From NCBI GenBank assembly GCA_018350325.1, contig JAEVLN010000012.1, positions 372,001 to 436,000 of the forward strand: a stretch of 64,000 bases of DNA. The letters are read 5' to 3'. The notes under the pieces were generated by a model, which was given only the letters and a program-made list of their open reading frames with translations, did not search any database and had not been told where the DNA came from. Source of the stretch: Globodera rostochiensis. Taxonomy: Eukaryota > Nematoda > Chromadorea > Rhabditida > Heteroderidae. Both the position numbers and the translations under genes were made by a program. Below are positions 1 through 11,521 of the stretch, in pieces; within the stretch, counting starts at the first letter, position 1, and each line of letters starts with the position of its first letter.

Positions 1-1036
1 GACCAACTTTTACCGGAACGGCGATATTCCATTCGCGACGGAGCCCAGTGGACAATCATATCAACAGACACCATTCAATACCGATTTTTCGAAGCACTCA
101 GACCTGTTCAGACTGAGGTAATCAATGAGTTTGTGTCGTTTCATGCATATTTTTACTTAAAAAACCATTACTTAATCTGTTCAAGGTTGCCCCGATACCA
201 ATTGTTTGTTCTTTGGATATGCATTCCATCGACTCAAATTTGCCATCCAGCGCTTATGTTGAGCTTATCGGACACGATTTCTACCCCGATTTGCAAGCTT
301 GGCTTGGCTCCACTCCGATGCCTACAAATTTCATGTTTGATTTGGGCGTTTTAACGAAAGTTGTTGCCTGTTACATATATATGTAACTAGAGTTGAGCGG
401 GACCGGAATGTTGGAAAAACCGGGACCAATGGACAGGAATAAAGGAAAAACTAACCGGAACCATATAAGGGAGGTTTTTTTTAAAGGAATTTGAATAGAT
501 CTGGACCAAATTTCAGCCTATGGTAACTGGAAATTTCAGTATTAGTCCCGGTCCCGCGCAACATTATATATACTTAACTCGCGTTGAATGTGTGGTAGGG
601 TTCTTGTGAAAAATCTAATCGAAAATACTTTCATCCATAAGATTTAGCAAACAGAATTTTTGTTTTTTCTTTAAAATGACTTCCAATTTTCAGCAACAAG
701 GAGCTTATTCGTTTCACGCTTCTTCCTCTCAACCAGCTGCACCTGAATGAAGGCGTGGACTACGTGTTGGGCTCTAGACACTCATTGTCTGGCAGTTCCT
801 ACTCGCCCTCTGCCTCCCCAACTGCAGCGTCTTCACCAGCTCACTACCGATCTCTCCTGAACGGTTCCGCTTCTACTGCCGGTGTTCCTTTTGATGCTGA
901 TCAGGAGATGGAATTTCCGCTATCGCTCGTCCGAGATGACGGAGTCATTTACACAACTCAGTTGAGCGTCTCATACTCAAAGCCACGGGATCAACAGTTC
1001 AGAACGGGGGTTCCTCGAGTTCAGACGATGAGTTGA
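1..1036 (+). CDS. lag-1: LAG-1 / CSL (RBPJ, Su(H)) transcription factor, C-terminal part
   Basis: CSL is the DNA-binding effector of Notch signalling. Only its 3' end is present; the 5' part lies before the window. Exons 1-117, 186-334 and 694-1036 join in phase and give 202 residues. Exon 1 carries the CSL signature DGAQWTIISTD followed by YRFFEALRPV. Exon 2 starts VAPIPIVCSL and continues with the Ig-like (IPT/TIG-type) C-terminal domain, including VELIGHDFYPDLQAWLG. Exon 3 ends the domain with SLVRDDGVIYTTQLSVSY, equivalent to LVRNDGIIYSTSL in vertebrate RBPJ. Between these blocks is a Ser/Ala/Pro-rich stretch of about 45 residues (780-900) that vertebrate RBPJ lacks. Intron 335-693 uses a GTTTGA donor and holds a degenerate inverted-repeat element. 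Stop TGA at 1034; AATAAA at 1194. Confidence 0.93.
388..566. mobile_element. Degenerate hAT-like MITE in lag-1 intron
   Basis: The left end TAGAGTTGAGCGGGACCGG (388-406) is answered by CCGGTCCCGCGCAAC (548-562) in inverted orientation, 14 of 15 positions matching over the shared core. The left TAGAGTTG end resembles the complete short element at 17908-17999, so both are probably one family. The right terminus and the target duplication are not clear, which suggests an old copy. No coding capacity. Confidence 0.5.
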
Positions 1037-1193
1037 CGTGCTATTATATTACTTTCACTTAAATCGTTCTTGGATGATTCCGTCTTAAGCGTCAAATCCT
1101 TACTAAAAAAGTAGGGAATCAACGCCCTTTTTCATTGGTGCAGGTGTTGTTGTTTGAGTTTTGTTACTGTTGGAAATTTATTATGTTGTGAAT

Positions 1194-1199
1194 AATAAA
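1194..1199 (+). promoter_or_regulatory. Poly(A) signal of lag-1
   Basis: AATAAA about 160 bases after the lag-1 stop, in an AT-rich stretch, on the coding strand. Confidence 0.6.
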
Positions 1200-1325
1200 T
1201 CTCGTTTTGACGGTTTTCTTTCTGTTTTTGACTCATCCACTGTATGGTATTTCTGGTTAGTATTACTGAATTGCTAAAGTTCGTAATTATGTTCACATAT
1301 AAACTGTTCAGGTCTCTTTATTAAA

Positions 1326-2060
1326 ATGCTATGGGATGGACCCGACAATGATTGGGGTTGTGTGGGCCCAGATGAATTGTTTGTCAGCTCTGGACCGACT
1401 CCGTCGCTTCTGTCATTGGCGGCACGAGTCGAGTGCCGGGAGCGATTGCGTCGCGTTTGCAAATTGGGTATTGAAACGGGGCAAATCCCAGAAAGGGCGG
1501 CGGACGAAGAGCGACAGGACGAGGAGGAACAAAAGTTCAATGCGCAAGTGGAGCAGGGAGCACTCGTTCAGTACAGCGCGATGAACGAAAGCAAAAACAC
1601 AACAGGCTGTATTAAGACGACGCAAAGAGGAGTCAAAAATCTGAAACAAATTGCATTTGAAGTTTGTTCTTTTAGAAGTTTCATCCCTCGTGTAATATGT
1701 CACATTCCCCTGCCGTAGGTCGAAAAGTTTGTCGCAGCTAATTTGACTGATCGGAATGAGCGACAGACGGCCGAACAACGAATGGTCGTCGCTCTGGGCG
1801 CGAGGCCACCACGGCGTAAGGCGGTCAATTACCGGACACTGAAGGAACAGCGGACAGAGGCGAAGAGAAAGGAAACGGAGGAAGTTGAACAGCAGCAGCA
1901 ACAGAAGAACATTTGGAGGGCGGTACGCGACGGAAAGGTGCGGAAGAGGGCGGTTGACGGGGGGAGGGGGAGGAAGAATGGAAATGGAGTAATGAAGAAG
2001 CGAAGAGGGAACGAAAAGCGGAAGACGGGAAAAGAAAAAAGAAAAGAAAAACGAAGCTGA
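1326..2060 (+). CDS. C1orf131/DUF4602-like basic protein (probable nucleolar factor)
   Basis: Two exons, 1326-1661 and 1719-2060, join in phase 0 across a 57-base intron (GTTTGT...CCGTAG) to give about 225 residues. A TTCAG acceptor at 1308-1312 sits 13 bases before the ATG and fits trans-splicing. The N-terminal half is acidic and Glu-rich. The second exon holds the block ALGARPPRRKAVNYRTLKE, followed by a Lys/Glu/Gln-rich coiled stretch and a very basic Lys/Arg tail. The G-A-[KR]-P-P...NY...LKE block is what I recall of DUF4602 (human C1orf131, a small-subunit processome protein); that family assignment is from memory and moderate. The basic tail fits a nuclear or nucleolar location. It is convergent with the telomerase gene. 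Confidence 0.65.
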
Positions 2061-2198
2061 TTTCAGCTTTCGATTAATTTATGCCTTCATCAACCAGCCA
2101 AGACGATCAAGTTTATATAAATTTATTTGTCTGTTGTGAAATGAGATTAAACGTAACCTGCATCCCAAATACAATTCTTTTTTTACGAAGTATCGCCA

Positions 2199-5010
2199 TC
2201 AAATCTGGAAAATAGAAACAGGTCCTTTTGGTATTGACGTGGTGGCCACTTGTGAGGGTAATGATCGTTTTCGGAACCCGTTCCACACGTATTTGCTAAT
2301 TTGGCGTAGAAAGTCACGGACAAACACATCTTGGGGGTTGAGGCCGAGCTGTCGGAGAATGCGTATAATGTAATACGAGTGGGCGAATCTACAGAAATCC
2401 CTTCGTAGAGACGCGCGTCGTTTGGCCGGCCAAACGCGGGCGCACTTGCGCAGTAAAACCATTCGTAAATTCAGCGCTCGTTTGACCGCTCCGCAAACAA
2501 AGTGAAAGCGTTCAGACGGCTGGAGTAGGACGGACGGAAGGGAAAGGGTCGAACGACGCTGGCGATATCGGACATAGTCGACAGTCAACTGAAAAAGATG
2601 AATACGACGGGAATTACTTAACAAATCAAAAGAGGGAAAGTTTGTAGCCTAAACGTGGTCGCGAAACAACAGCAGATTATTCGAAGGGATGGCTGTACGC
2701 AAAGCCGTAGACAGGGGAGGGCCCGTGGGACCCACCCCCCCCCCCCCGAAAACAAAATTTTTTGAAAATTTTAAAGTGATATCCAACTTCATTCGGCAAA
2801 ATTGCTTAATAAAAATGCAATAAATAGTAAAAATACATCCCTACGAATCGATTTTCTGGATCGGCCGCCCCCCCCCCCGAAAAAAATCCTGGCTACGGCC
2901 TTGGCTGTACGTACTAAAGTTCTTGTTCTTACACTTAATGAGCGCGGGTTCAACGCCAGTCCGCACCATGGCAATTTGTCCTTTGCTTTTAATGCCTTGA
3001 TCTGGTCACACTGATTTAAATGTGTCCGAAACGTAGTGTTCACTTTGCCAAAACAAAGACCAAATTTAGGCATCCCATCAGTCAGAGCAGTAATCATCTT
3101 AACAAGTGTAGATCAATGGAGGAAGTATAACAAGCTGACTGAGTACTGCTAGCGACCCGTTTAATCGACCTGTTCGATGTGTTGTTTTCGGTCGGCAATC
3201 ATTATATAGTCATCCATGTAACGACGACAGAACACTTCCACCGGACGTTCGGGGTAAATTTTGCGTTCAACCGAACCCAAATACAAATTGCACAATGCCA
3301 CCGAAAGCGAACTTCCCTGAGCAATTCCCCTGCCGCTTACAAACAGCCGTTGACGCAATTGACGGCCGTGTGTCGATGACGTTGTTGCACAAATTGGCTC
3401 CCTGTACATAAAAGTTTACAATTTCAAGTGGGGGAGTTTAACCTGATCACCGTTCGCATGGCAAACTGTCCGATCATTTGAAGTAATTCAGTGCCGCTGA
3501 TCTGACGTTGGGACGGAGACGAAGTGAATTCCTCGCTGTCTTTGCAACAGAGACGTGAACAGGCATCAGCGAAGCTAAGCCCGGCCTCGGTCTTCATTTT
3601 TCGGTATTTGTACAATTTGTTGGTCACTTGAGCACTAACCACCACAAATGTGCTGCAAATTCAAAATTAATTTTTGTATAAATTCCATAAATGTAAAGGT
3701 GCATGATAACTAAATAAATTTACCTTTTTGGAGGTACGATTTCGCGTAAAATTCCGTCCAGCACGTGGTGTTCCAACGATGTGTAACAATTTTGCACATC
3801 GGCCGTACAAAAGTACATTTTCTGACCTTTCTGTTGTCCGCGCGAGTGAACGAGAGTGAGACGCCGGTAAGCGGAGGCGAAGAGTCGAATATCTTTCGGA
3901 AAAAAAACGAATAAAAACAATGACAAATTAAATGGGAAGTTTAACGAGCGACACACACCCACCAAAGAAAATTTTGCAAATCCAATTCAAAAGAGTTACT
4001 GGAGATGCCCCATCCGTACAGAATCGGTTGACGACGCATAACAAATCGCAGAACGGCACGAACTTCGTCGAGCACACTCTTGACCTTCGCATTTCTCAAC
4101 GTGACAATCGGACGGACAGTTTGCTTTTTGGGTATAAATCTTTAATTGAAAAGGCATTGGATGGCTGTTCAATTCACTGACAAGACATTAGTTTATGGAT
4201 TTGATCATTCGGAACTGACTGACGATCGGCTGATGTCAAAAGTTGCAACTTTCGCTCTGAACGAAGCAAATCAAAGCTCTCCAAGCAAATGCGACGCCAA
4301 ACATCTCTCCGGTAATGAACAATTCGGCCGGCGTAATTGAGAGATGAATAGAAAAAAGAACTAAAAGCATTAAATAATGTTCAAGTAAATATGGAAAACA
4401 AAAATTACGTAAAAATGTGTGTGAAAAGGTTGAGCAAAGCTTTGAGAATATTAAACACGATGGACTTTTTCAGTTGAAAATGGAGCCCGTTCAACCAGAG
4501 AATCCGATCAAAGCAAATCCCATGGGAAATTTGATCACGTGACATCAGAAAACCGCGGGTTCTAAAAAAAGAAATTGTAAAAACTAATTAAATTAATCTT
4601 CGCCTCAAATCTGTAAATGTCGCTGCAATGTTCTCGCAAAGCTGTTCCATGTTGAGCTTGTCAAGCAGTTCGCCACGAAAGAAAAGAAGAAAAATTTTAC
4701 CGACGAATGCGCGAAGCTGTCGCCTTTCCAATGGATGGGCTGTATGTCAATTATTATTTACAGTCACTAGCAGGGTAAAACTTTGCCCGTCAAGCGCCAA
4801 CCCTGGGCGCCAGTCCAAATACATACCGATCAAATAGGCGCATTTCTGCCGTTTATGTACCGGAATGTTATCGTTCAGAACCCGACGCATTCGAATTCGA
4901 CCAATTTTAGGCACGAGGCGTCGGAGCTTAGCGGAGATACTGCCCAAAATTTGGCAATTTACTTGGCAAAGCAAATGCACACATTGCGAAGAGAGCAGCT
5001 CTTCCAGCAA
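2199..5010 (-). CDS. trt-1: Telomerase reverse transcriptase (TERT)
   Basis: TERT copies the telomerase RNA onto chromosome ends. Read on the minus strand, the order of motifs is that of TERT. An N-terminal block at 5010-4600 may be the RNA-binding region. Next come HYRRDVWRRI (about 4310), equivalent to human FYRKSVWSKL, then motif 1/2 RFIPKKQTVRPIVTLRNA (about 4150-4080), motif A CTADVQNCYTSL (first catalytic Asp) in exon 3724-3892, motif B' GIAQGSSLSVALCNLYLG and motif C RRYMDDYIMIA (catalytic Asp pair) in exon 3170-3401, motif D plus motif E (LPWCGLALNPRSL) in 2933-3097, and the C-terminal thumb in 2199-2588. Exons 2199-2588, 2933-3097, 3170-3401, 3443-3652 and 3724-3892 join in phase. 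The junction before motif A and the 5' end are unresolved; an open stretch at 5216-5431 (-) could be an upstream exon. Confidence 0.88.
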
Positions 5011-5215
5011 CGAATGTGTAGAATGGCCAACCAGAAGCTAAACACAAGTTGCTTTAAATGTGGGATGGTGTCATGTGTGAACAACGACCGTACGAGGCAA
5101 GGGGGCGGACCGATAATACAAAATTCACTGAACACTGCGTTTTCTTTTCGCAATTTAAATGATTTAAGTTTTTTGTATAACTAACTTTCAACCCTTTTCT
5201 AATTTGAGCGTTTTT

Positions 5216-5431
5216 TTAAATTGAAACACAAGGGGTGCACCAGTCAGTTGTATTTAAACCCACCCATTGTGAGCCTTTGGCATCGTACAGTTTTGGACCC
5301 TTGACCCTGTGCAAGACATCCGTAACTTTCACTACATTCCAAGACTTCTCGTCCACGTTAAAACTAAGCAACCCTTTCAGCTGGAGTTCGTTGAGGGATG
5401 CTCGCTTTCGCCTTTGACATTTTTTTCTCAA
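5216..5431 (-). CDS. Open stretch, possible 5' exon of the telomerase gene
   Basis: A minus-strand open frame of about 70 residues containing VTDVLHRVKGPKLYDAKG. The piece VKGPKLY loosely recalls the VCGPPLY element of the TERT N-terminal domain, and it lies on the correct strand about 200 bases upstream of the first secure telomerase block. C. elegans TERT is short and lacks much of the N-terminus, so this may equally be untranslated or unrelated. No clear splice sites tie it to the gene. Confidence 0.25.
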   Translation of the reverse strand: MRKKCQRRKRASLNELQLKGLLSFNVDEKSWNVVKVTDVLHRVKGPKLYDAKGSQWVGLNTTDWCTPCVSI

Positions 5432-6194
5432 GGAAAAAACATTTACACATGTCTAATTGAAGTTCAAATTATAGGCACCGATGTCGGCGCTTCTTTCCCT
5501 TTTCTTCAGCTTCTTGTGCCATTTACTTTTTAAAATATCATATTACAATACAAATGCGAACAAAAGAATAAGACGTCAAAACCTCCATGAAAAGTTAAGA
5601 CACTTAGGTGGTATCGGCTGTTCTTTCCATTATGAACCGTTTATTCCAATCAGAACGAACACATTTATACTTCTGAAATATGCGAACCCAACAACAAAAC
5701 ATCTCCGTGGTTAAACACGCTAAACCACGAAACAAATATATTAAGAAAAGGGGGAGAAGCAGGCCAACCAAAGAACAAATAAGATGGTAGGGTAAGGGTA
5801 TAATGTATTGGTTGATACGAAGGTAGTCTTCAGGCTCGTATCTAATACGTATCAGCGAAAAAGACTAAACAAAAACACCATTCCATCTCAGATACGGGCC
5901 AGAATTGGAAAACACCAAATCCGGATTGGAAGGTGCAAGACAATCGATGTTGGCGAAGAACAACATATAGAAGTGGGTGGAAAGCGTTCAGAGGCAATAG
6001 ACAAAAGGAAATATATCATATATTCGGGTATATGACGCAATGGTGTTTAGTATCATCAATGGTTCTGCCAAACCACGCAATTGATTAGATGTTTTTTTTG
6101 GTTGGTCGTCATTGTCATCTCACTGTCTCTCGGACAAATAACGACGCCCCGACTCCGATTGGCGCACACTATAAACTCAAAAAAGTAAAAGCAT
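5432..6194. other. Intergenic, no gene recognised
   Basis: AT-rich stretch between the telomerase gene and the 3' end of hnRNP K. Short open frames on both strands have no recognisable motif or splice pattern. Confidence 0.6.
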
Positions 6195-8289
6195 TCAAAA
6201 GAACGCTTTAAATAACCTTTGCTGGAGCAAAAACTGAGCCATTTGGATTTGAAGCGGTGATCCGGTGATGGTTATGATGCGCTCATCCGTCCCGAAAACG
6301 TCCGATTGCGTGTCAATTTCGATGCGTGCACCCGATTCGCCTCGAATTCGATTAATGCACTCCCCGCGCTTGCCAATGATAGTCCCACTCAGCTTACTCG
6401 GAATCGTAACCTTAAAATTGAAAACGCTCAAAATTAGACCTAAAAGTTATTTATCTAAATATCTTTTTAATATGTTAATTTGTGTGGGTTAATAGTATTT
6501 TTTCTTATTCAGGGATCAAAGTCATTCAATTTCCAGCAATGTTAATAAGTTTCTAAACCTGAGTTGTGGTCACTTGCTCTCCTCCCGGCCCCGTGTAACC
6601 CATCGGTGGTGGCCCTCCAGGATGCGGTGGCGGCCCACCTGGCCCAAACCCTGCGTATCCGACTCCAGGTTGTGGCGCACTGGGCGGTCCGTGATGTTGC
6701 GGTTGATAGTCGAAGTGAGGCGGAAGCATTGGTGGTGGCGGGCCACCTTAATTGTTAGTGTTGACAGACCCAAGAGGGGAAAAAACCAATTCTCACCCAT
6801 TGTCGGTCCTTCAAATCCGCCATAAGCGTGACACATGTGCGGGTTGTAATTGTGTGGGTCATAAGGCTGGTGAGGACCCTTGAAGGGAATGTCCTTGACA
6901 AATTCGACGAGCATTTTGACGGCTCCAGGCAATTTTGACGGATCACCAGTGATCACTTAGAAATAAGGCGTTAAAAAGAAATTTAAAACTATAAAAGCTC
7001 ACGACAAACGCGGTCGCTTGATACTGGACAACATTCCTGGAACACTTTAAAGCGACATTGCGTGTGCTCACGAAACTCTTTGATTTTGCTTCCACTGCGC
7101 CCAATGATCGCTCCAGCGTGCGATTGGTGGACGAGCACTTTGATGTCAATCTCGCCCCGACTTGCTTTCTCCCCCTTAAAAAGAAAATTTGTTCATTTCG
7201 CGATTTTTGTATACTTCACGTTACAAAAACAACCGTTTTTGAGACTTTACCGTAAAAAAGCGTACCTCGGATAATTTGGCGAGAATCTCCGTAAAGCAGT
7301 CTTCAACGGATTCGACTGAGCAAACGATGGTCAAAACGCTTAAAACAACAATGGATCATTATATATTTCTGAATAATTAAATCTTTGAAGTGAAGTACAA
7401 AGCCCAAGTGAGACACAAGCCAAGAGAATGCCGTTTTTGCCCCCTAGCCGACCAACCCTGGGCCAAATAACGAAAAATTCATCTTTTGCCTAGATAAACA
7501 TCAATTGTAGCCGACTAAATGAAATAAGGAGGGAAGGATTACCGCTCGGGAGTGCTCCTATCGGGGACATTGATGTTGGCATCGTACTGAAAACGGAAGG
7601 GTCAGTCAGTGAAGAGAGCCATTTGGTAGTGGAGGGTGTGGTTGATTGTATCGTCCGTTGGTTCAAATTCAGTATTTACTCTTCATTTTTAAAGAAACCA
7701 CAAGAAGTTCTCTCCAGAGATCCAACGGGTGTATTGCCAAGCGGTGGATGGAAACCACCCCAGCCAAAGAGGATGGGTGGGGTCAACCGGATGGAAGAAA
7801 TTTCGGAATTTCTATGTTTGATGGAAATGGCTCAAAACGGGATACTAAAATATAACCAATCGCCTCTCGAGAATTGGTTGGTATATATTTTTTCGATTTG
7901 AGCAATTCCCTCATATAAAATAGAAATACCGAATTTCGCTCAATATCTACAAAAATGACAACGAAAGCCTAAAAAATAGTTAGTAGTATTAAATTAGAAA
8001 AGATATTTTTAATGAAAAACAAATATTCTTATCAAACCTTGGAACGCAAAGACTTGATGAACTCTCCACCACGTCCGATCACCGCACCAGCCGATCGGCT
8101 TGGAATAAACAGACGAAGTTCGAACTTGCCAGCTGCTAGTGCATCCTGATAAGCCTCTCCAGCATCATGCGGACCGCGAAAGCGCTTGCTACCGCCATTC
8201 ATTTGGCCACCACCGCCATACATTTGCATGCCGTTGTTACTGTCTTGGTTAAACTGTCGTTTCATAGCATCAAACGCACTAAAATTCAT
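6195..8289 (-). CDS. hrpk-1: hnRNP K-type RNA-binding protein with three KH domains
   Basis: hnRNP K binds C-rich RNA and DNA and acts in splicing, translation and transcription. Exons on the minus strand are 8289-8038, 7586-7543, 7338-7266, 7174-7003, 6955-6797, 6746-6559 and 6410-6195; all phases agree and give about 367 residues. KH1 contains AGAVIGRGGEFIKSLRSK followed by YDANINVPDRSTPERVLTI. KH2 contains HAGAIIGRSGSKIKEFREHT and the diagnostic FQECCPVSSDRV. A Pro/Gly-rich linker (exon 6746-6559) follows, then KH3 with SGTIIGKRGECINRIR and ERIITITG. All three GxxG loops are intact. ATG at 8289 is preferred because the longer frame starts at a TTG; TTTTTCAG at about 8346 fits trans-splicing. 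Divergent from alh-9. Confidence 0.95.
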
Positions 8290-8346
8290 GTCCCGTAGTT
8301 GCCGCAAATAGTCAATGACAGTAACACCAATATTTTTGATAAACCT

Positions 8347-9026
8347 GAAAAATCAAAAATCAATGATAGTTGTTAAAGAAAAGGAAATAATCGCGATTTG
8401 ACAGCAAAACACAAGATATGTATTCATATCTTGCAATTGCAATTACGGGTACGGTCGTTTTGGCGCGACCAGTTTGGCACCAACAATTAACAAAAATGAT
8501 AAAAAAAACCTCAAAAATAATACAAAACTCGTGCATGTCGAACCCCTAACCCGAATTCGAGCATTTCCGACAAACCTTACTAGAAGCACCTTTTTATCAA
8601 ACTCTGAACAAATAAATTTTCCTTTTTTCAAAAAAGGGAGGGGCACAACCCGGCTATTACCCATTTTTTGGTGGGGTAGAATAGTTATAACAGAATATTA
8701 GTTATGGCCAAAACTCTGACGATAGGAAGTCCCAAAAATCCAATTGTGCAAATTAGAGAAAACGCATCAAACTGACTCTTTCCTGCCGGTATTGGCATAT
8801 ATTCTAATTAGAATTTGTCACGTCACGTCAAAGTCAATAGATATTGGCATGAATTTTTAAGGCGCAAATTGGTTTGAGGAAGTTGGCCAAATGCCAGAAC
8901 ATTTGTCATTGGCGTTAAATTATTTTTTTAAAAACACCAAAATAATCAATCAAAAAAAGTTCCTCTAAATCTTCAAAATTACGAATTAAGTGATTCAGCA
9001 TTCGGAAAAGCGTAAAAAAATTGGTG
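8347..9026. promoter_or_regulatory. Shared upstream region of divergent hrpk-1 and alh-9
   Basis: About 680 AT-rich bases between two genes transcribed away from each other, so it should hold both promoters. Trans-splice-like acceptors lie at each end (TTTTTCAG near 8346 on the minus strand, GATTCAG near 8999 on the plus strand). No specific factor sites were identified. Confidence 0.45.
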
Positions 9027-11521
9027 ATGATCCCCAATTCCGAATTATTCAAACTGTCCGTTGACATTTCTGCTGGCCTCCACTTCTTCAAAGGCAAGCG
9101 ACAGAACATATGCGCAAGTTCCGGCAGCCAATTTGCAGTCATTGAGCCAGGCACCGGCGCTATTGTAGCTCAATGCCCGAATGCGGATGATGCGTTGGTG
9201 GATATGTTAGTTTGGATTAGATCAGGGATACCAGAATGGAATGCATTTTTTTGAGGCAAATGCCATAATTTTGGAAATTTGCCTTATTTTTTGCCTTAAT
9301 TTCTTGAAGGTGATCTGGCACCTCTGGATTAGATTTGTAACTAGTCATTAAAAAGGAGATAAAAATCTTTGTCTTCGAGTTCATGACCTAATCTTTTTCA
9401 AGAGTTGTGAATCAGGCGGAAAAGGTCCAACCCTCGTGGGCAGCAATGAGCCCATTGGAACGGTCTAAAGTTCTGTTGCGGGCCGCAACTCTAATCAGAG
9501 TATTTTATAACTTGAGAAAACGATAATTAATTTGTCCTATTAAATACTATTTGCCATGTTAGGCCAACTTGGAGACAATTGCTTCGTGGGAGACGCGCAC
9601 CAATGGAAAACCGATTGTGGAAGCTCGCGTTGACATCGAATCTAGCGCAGACACTTTTGCATTTTATGGCGGAATATTGCCTGCGGAGTTTAAAGGTGGG
9701 AAAATTGCGGTCTCTTACATTTTTCCATTTGTAGAAGATTTGAAATCATGCATTTACAAGGCCGTCCCAAGCGGGGCGGGGTGCTAGCTATAGTCCGCAT
9801 CCGTTAGCCAAAACCTTCCTCTATTCTTTTATAAATTATTTAACCAAAGAAGTTTTCAGGCGATTTTTACGATCTTCCAACTGACGGACAAGGAAATCGA
9901 TTTGCCTATACCCGGTAAATGGCAAACATTCATTTTTATTTAAACTTAATTGAGGCGTGAGCCTTTCGGTGTGGTCGGCTGTATTGGAGCTTGGAATTAT
10001 CCTTTCCAGGTTGATTGAGTTTTGTAAGATTTATGGTCAAAAAAGAGCTGTGTAAAAGATTACGCTTTTTTTACGTTTCAGACCTGTTGTTGGAAGGTTG
10101 CACCTGCCTTGGCTGCTGGAAACGCCGTTGTGTACAAGCCGAGTCCGTTTGCTCCGGGAAGTCCGGTGTTGCTCGGCGAATTGCTCAAAGCGGCGGGTTT
10201 GCCCGACGGAGTTTTCAATGTCGTACAGGTTGAGTTTAATATTAAATTTGAATATTGCTGGATTTGGGGGAGGGGGTTTCTGTCACATTACCTGTTGATT
10301 TGAAATGACATTAAGGGAGAAGCCGAAACTGGCCAACTAATCTGTTTGCATGAAAAAATAGCGCGCGTTTCATTCACCGGATCAGTGAGCACCGGACGCA
10401 AAATCCAACAGACGTGCGCCCTACGAGGCATTAAGCCCGTCTGTAAATTACACTAAATATGTTGTGAAGTTGGCACTTTCTGCAAGGTCACGCTTGAGCT
10501 CGGTGGGAAGTCGGCATTCATCGTCTTCGAAGACGCAAATTTGCAGGATGCTGTTGCTTCTGCCATTCTGGCCAACTTCTGCAACCAGGGTAAGTTACAG
10601 ATGAGAGCTTTGTTTTGTTTGCACGCTGCCAACATTTATTGGAAACCGGCGAAATCGTTTTAGGCGAAGTCTGTACGAATGCAACTCGTGTGTTTGTCCA
10701 GCAATCCGTCCTCAACTCTTTCCAAACAAAATTGCTGACTGAATTGGGGTCTAAAATGCGCGTTGGAAATCCGTTGGAGGACAGCACAAACGTTGGGGCA
10801 ACAATAAATGAACAACATTTGGAAAAAGTTATTCAATTGGTTGAACATTCCAAAAAGCAGGTACCATCAGTTTTCTTGTAGATAAATTTTGGAATCATTG
10901 TCAATTTTATGGTGCGACGGTGTTGTTCGGAGGGCGACGGGTGTTTCCACGCGGTGTTGAAAAGGGCTTCTACTTTGAGCCAGCCGTTCTTACCAATTTG
11001 GACGATGACATGGAAATTGTGAAGGAAGAAATATTTGGAGCAGTCATGCTTATTTTGCCGTTTCAAACTGAAGAGGAAGCGGTTTCGCGTGCAAACGCCA
11101 CACAATTCGGCTTGGCCTCGGGACTCTGCACGACGTAAGTGCATGGAATTGGAGTGGGAATTAGTGAATGGTCCACACATGACGTCCTATAATAATGCGG
11201 TCTCTCCACAACTTGCTAGAATTTTCCATTTAAATCAATTTGCACTTAAAATTATATTGCTTGAAGGAGCCTGGCAAGAGCTCACCGGGTCGCTGCCCAG
11301 TTGAAGGTCGGCACTGTTTTTGTCAACACGTACAACGATGCCGAGGTAAGGTTATTTCCAGAGTATGAAATGGAATTCTCTTTTAGGTTCATATCCCATT
11401 CGGCGGATTCAAAAATTCTGGACACGGACGTGAAAATTGTGTTGAATGTTTGCACGAATACTCACAGGTGAAGGCAGTGTACATGCACATTGGAGAGGGA
11501 TTGCAACACAATTTGGGATGA
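9027..11521 (+). CDS. alh-9: Aldehyde dehydrogenase, ALDH9 (4-trimethylaminobutyraldehyde dehydrogenase) type
   Basis: NAD-dependent oxidation of aldehydes to acids; the ALDH9 branch serves carnitine synthesis and betaine or aminoaldehyde metabolism. Twelve exons: 9027-9205, 9403-9499, 9563-9695, 9860-9914, 9955-10009, 10082-10228, 10316-10438, 10487-10589, 10664-10860, 10911-11134, 11267-11345, 11387-11521; phases agree throughout and give about 480 residues. Landmarks are GCIGAWNYPFQ, AAGNAVVYKPSPFAPG, RVSFTGSVSTGRKI (cofactor fold), TLELGGKSAFIVFEDA (general-base Glu), EVCTNATRVFVQ (catalytic Cys), KEEIFGAVM and VHIPFGGFKNSGHGREN. Intron 10861-10910 begins GT but ends AT, see findings. ALDH9 is favoured by GDFYDLPTDGQGNRFAYTRREPFGV and the C-terminus; a betaine aldehyde dehydrogenase activity is also possible. 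Confidence 0.93.
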
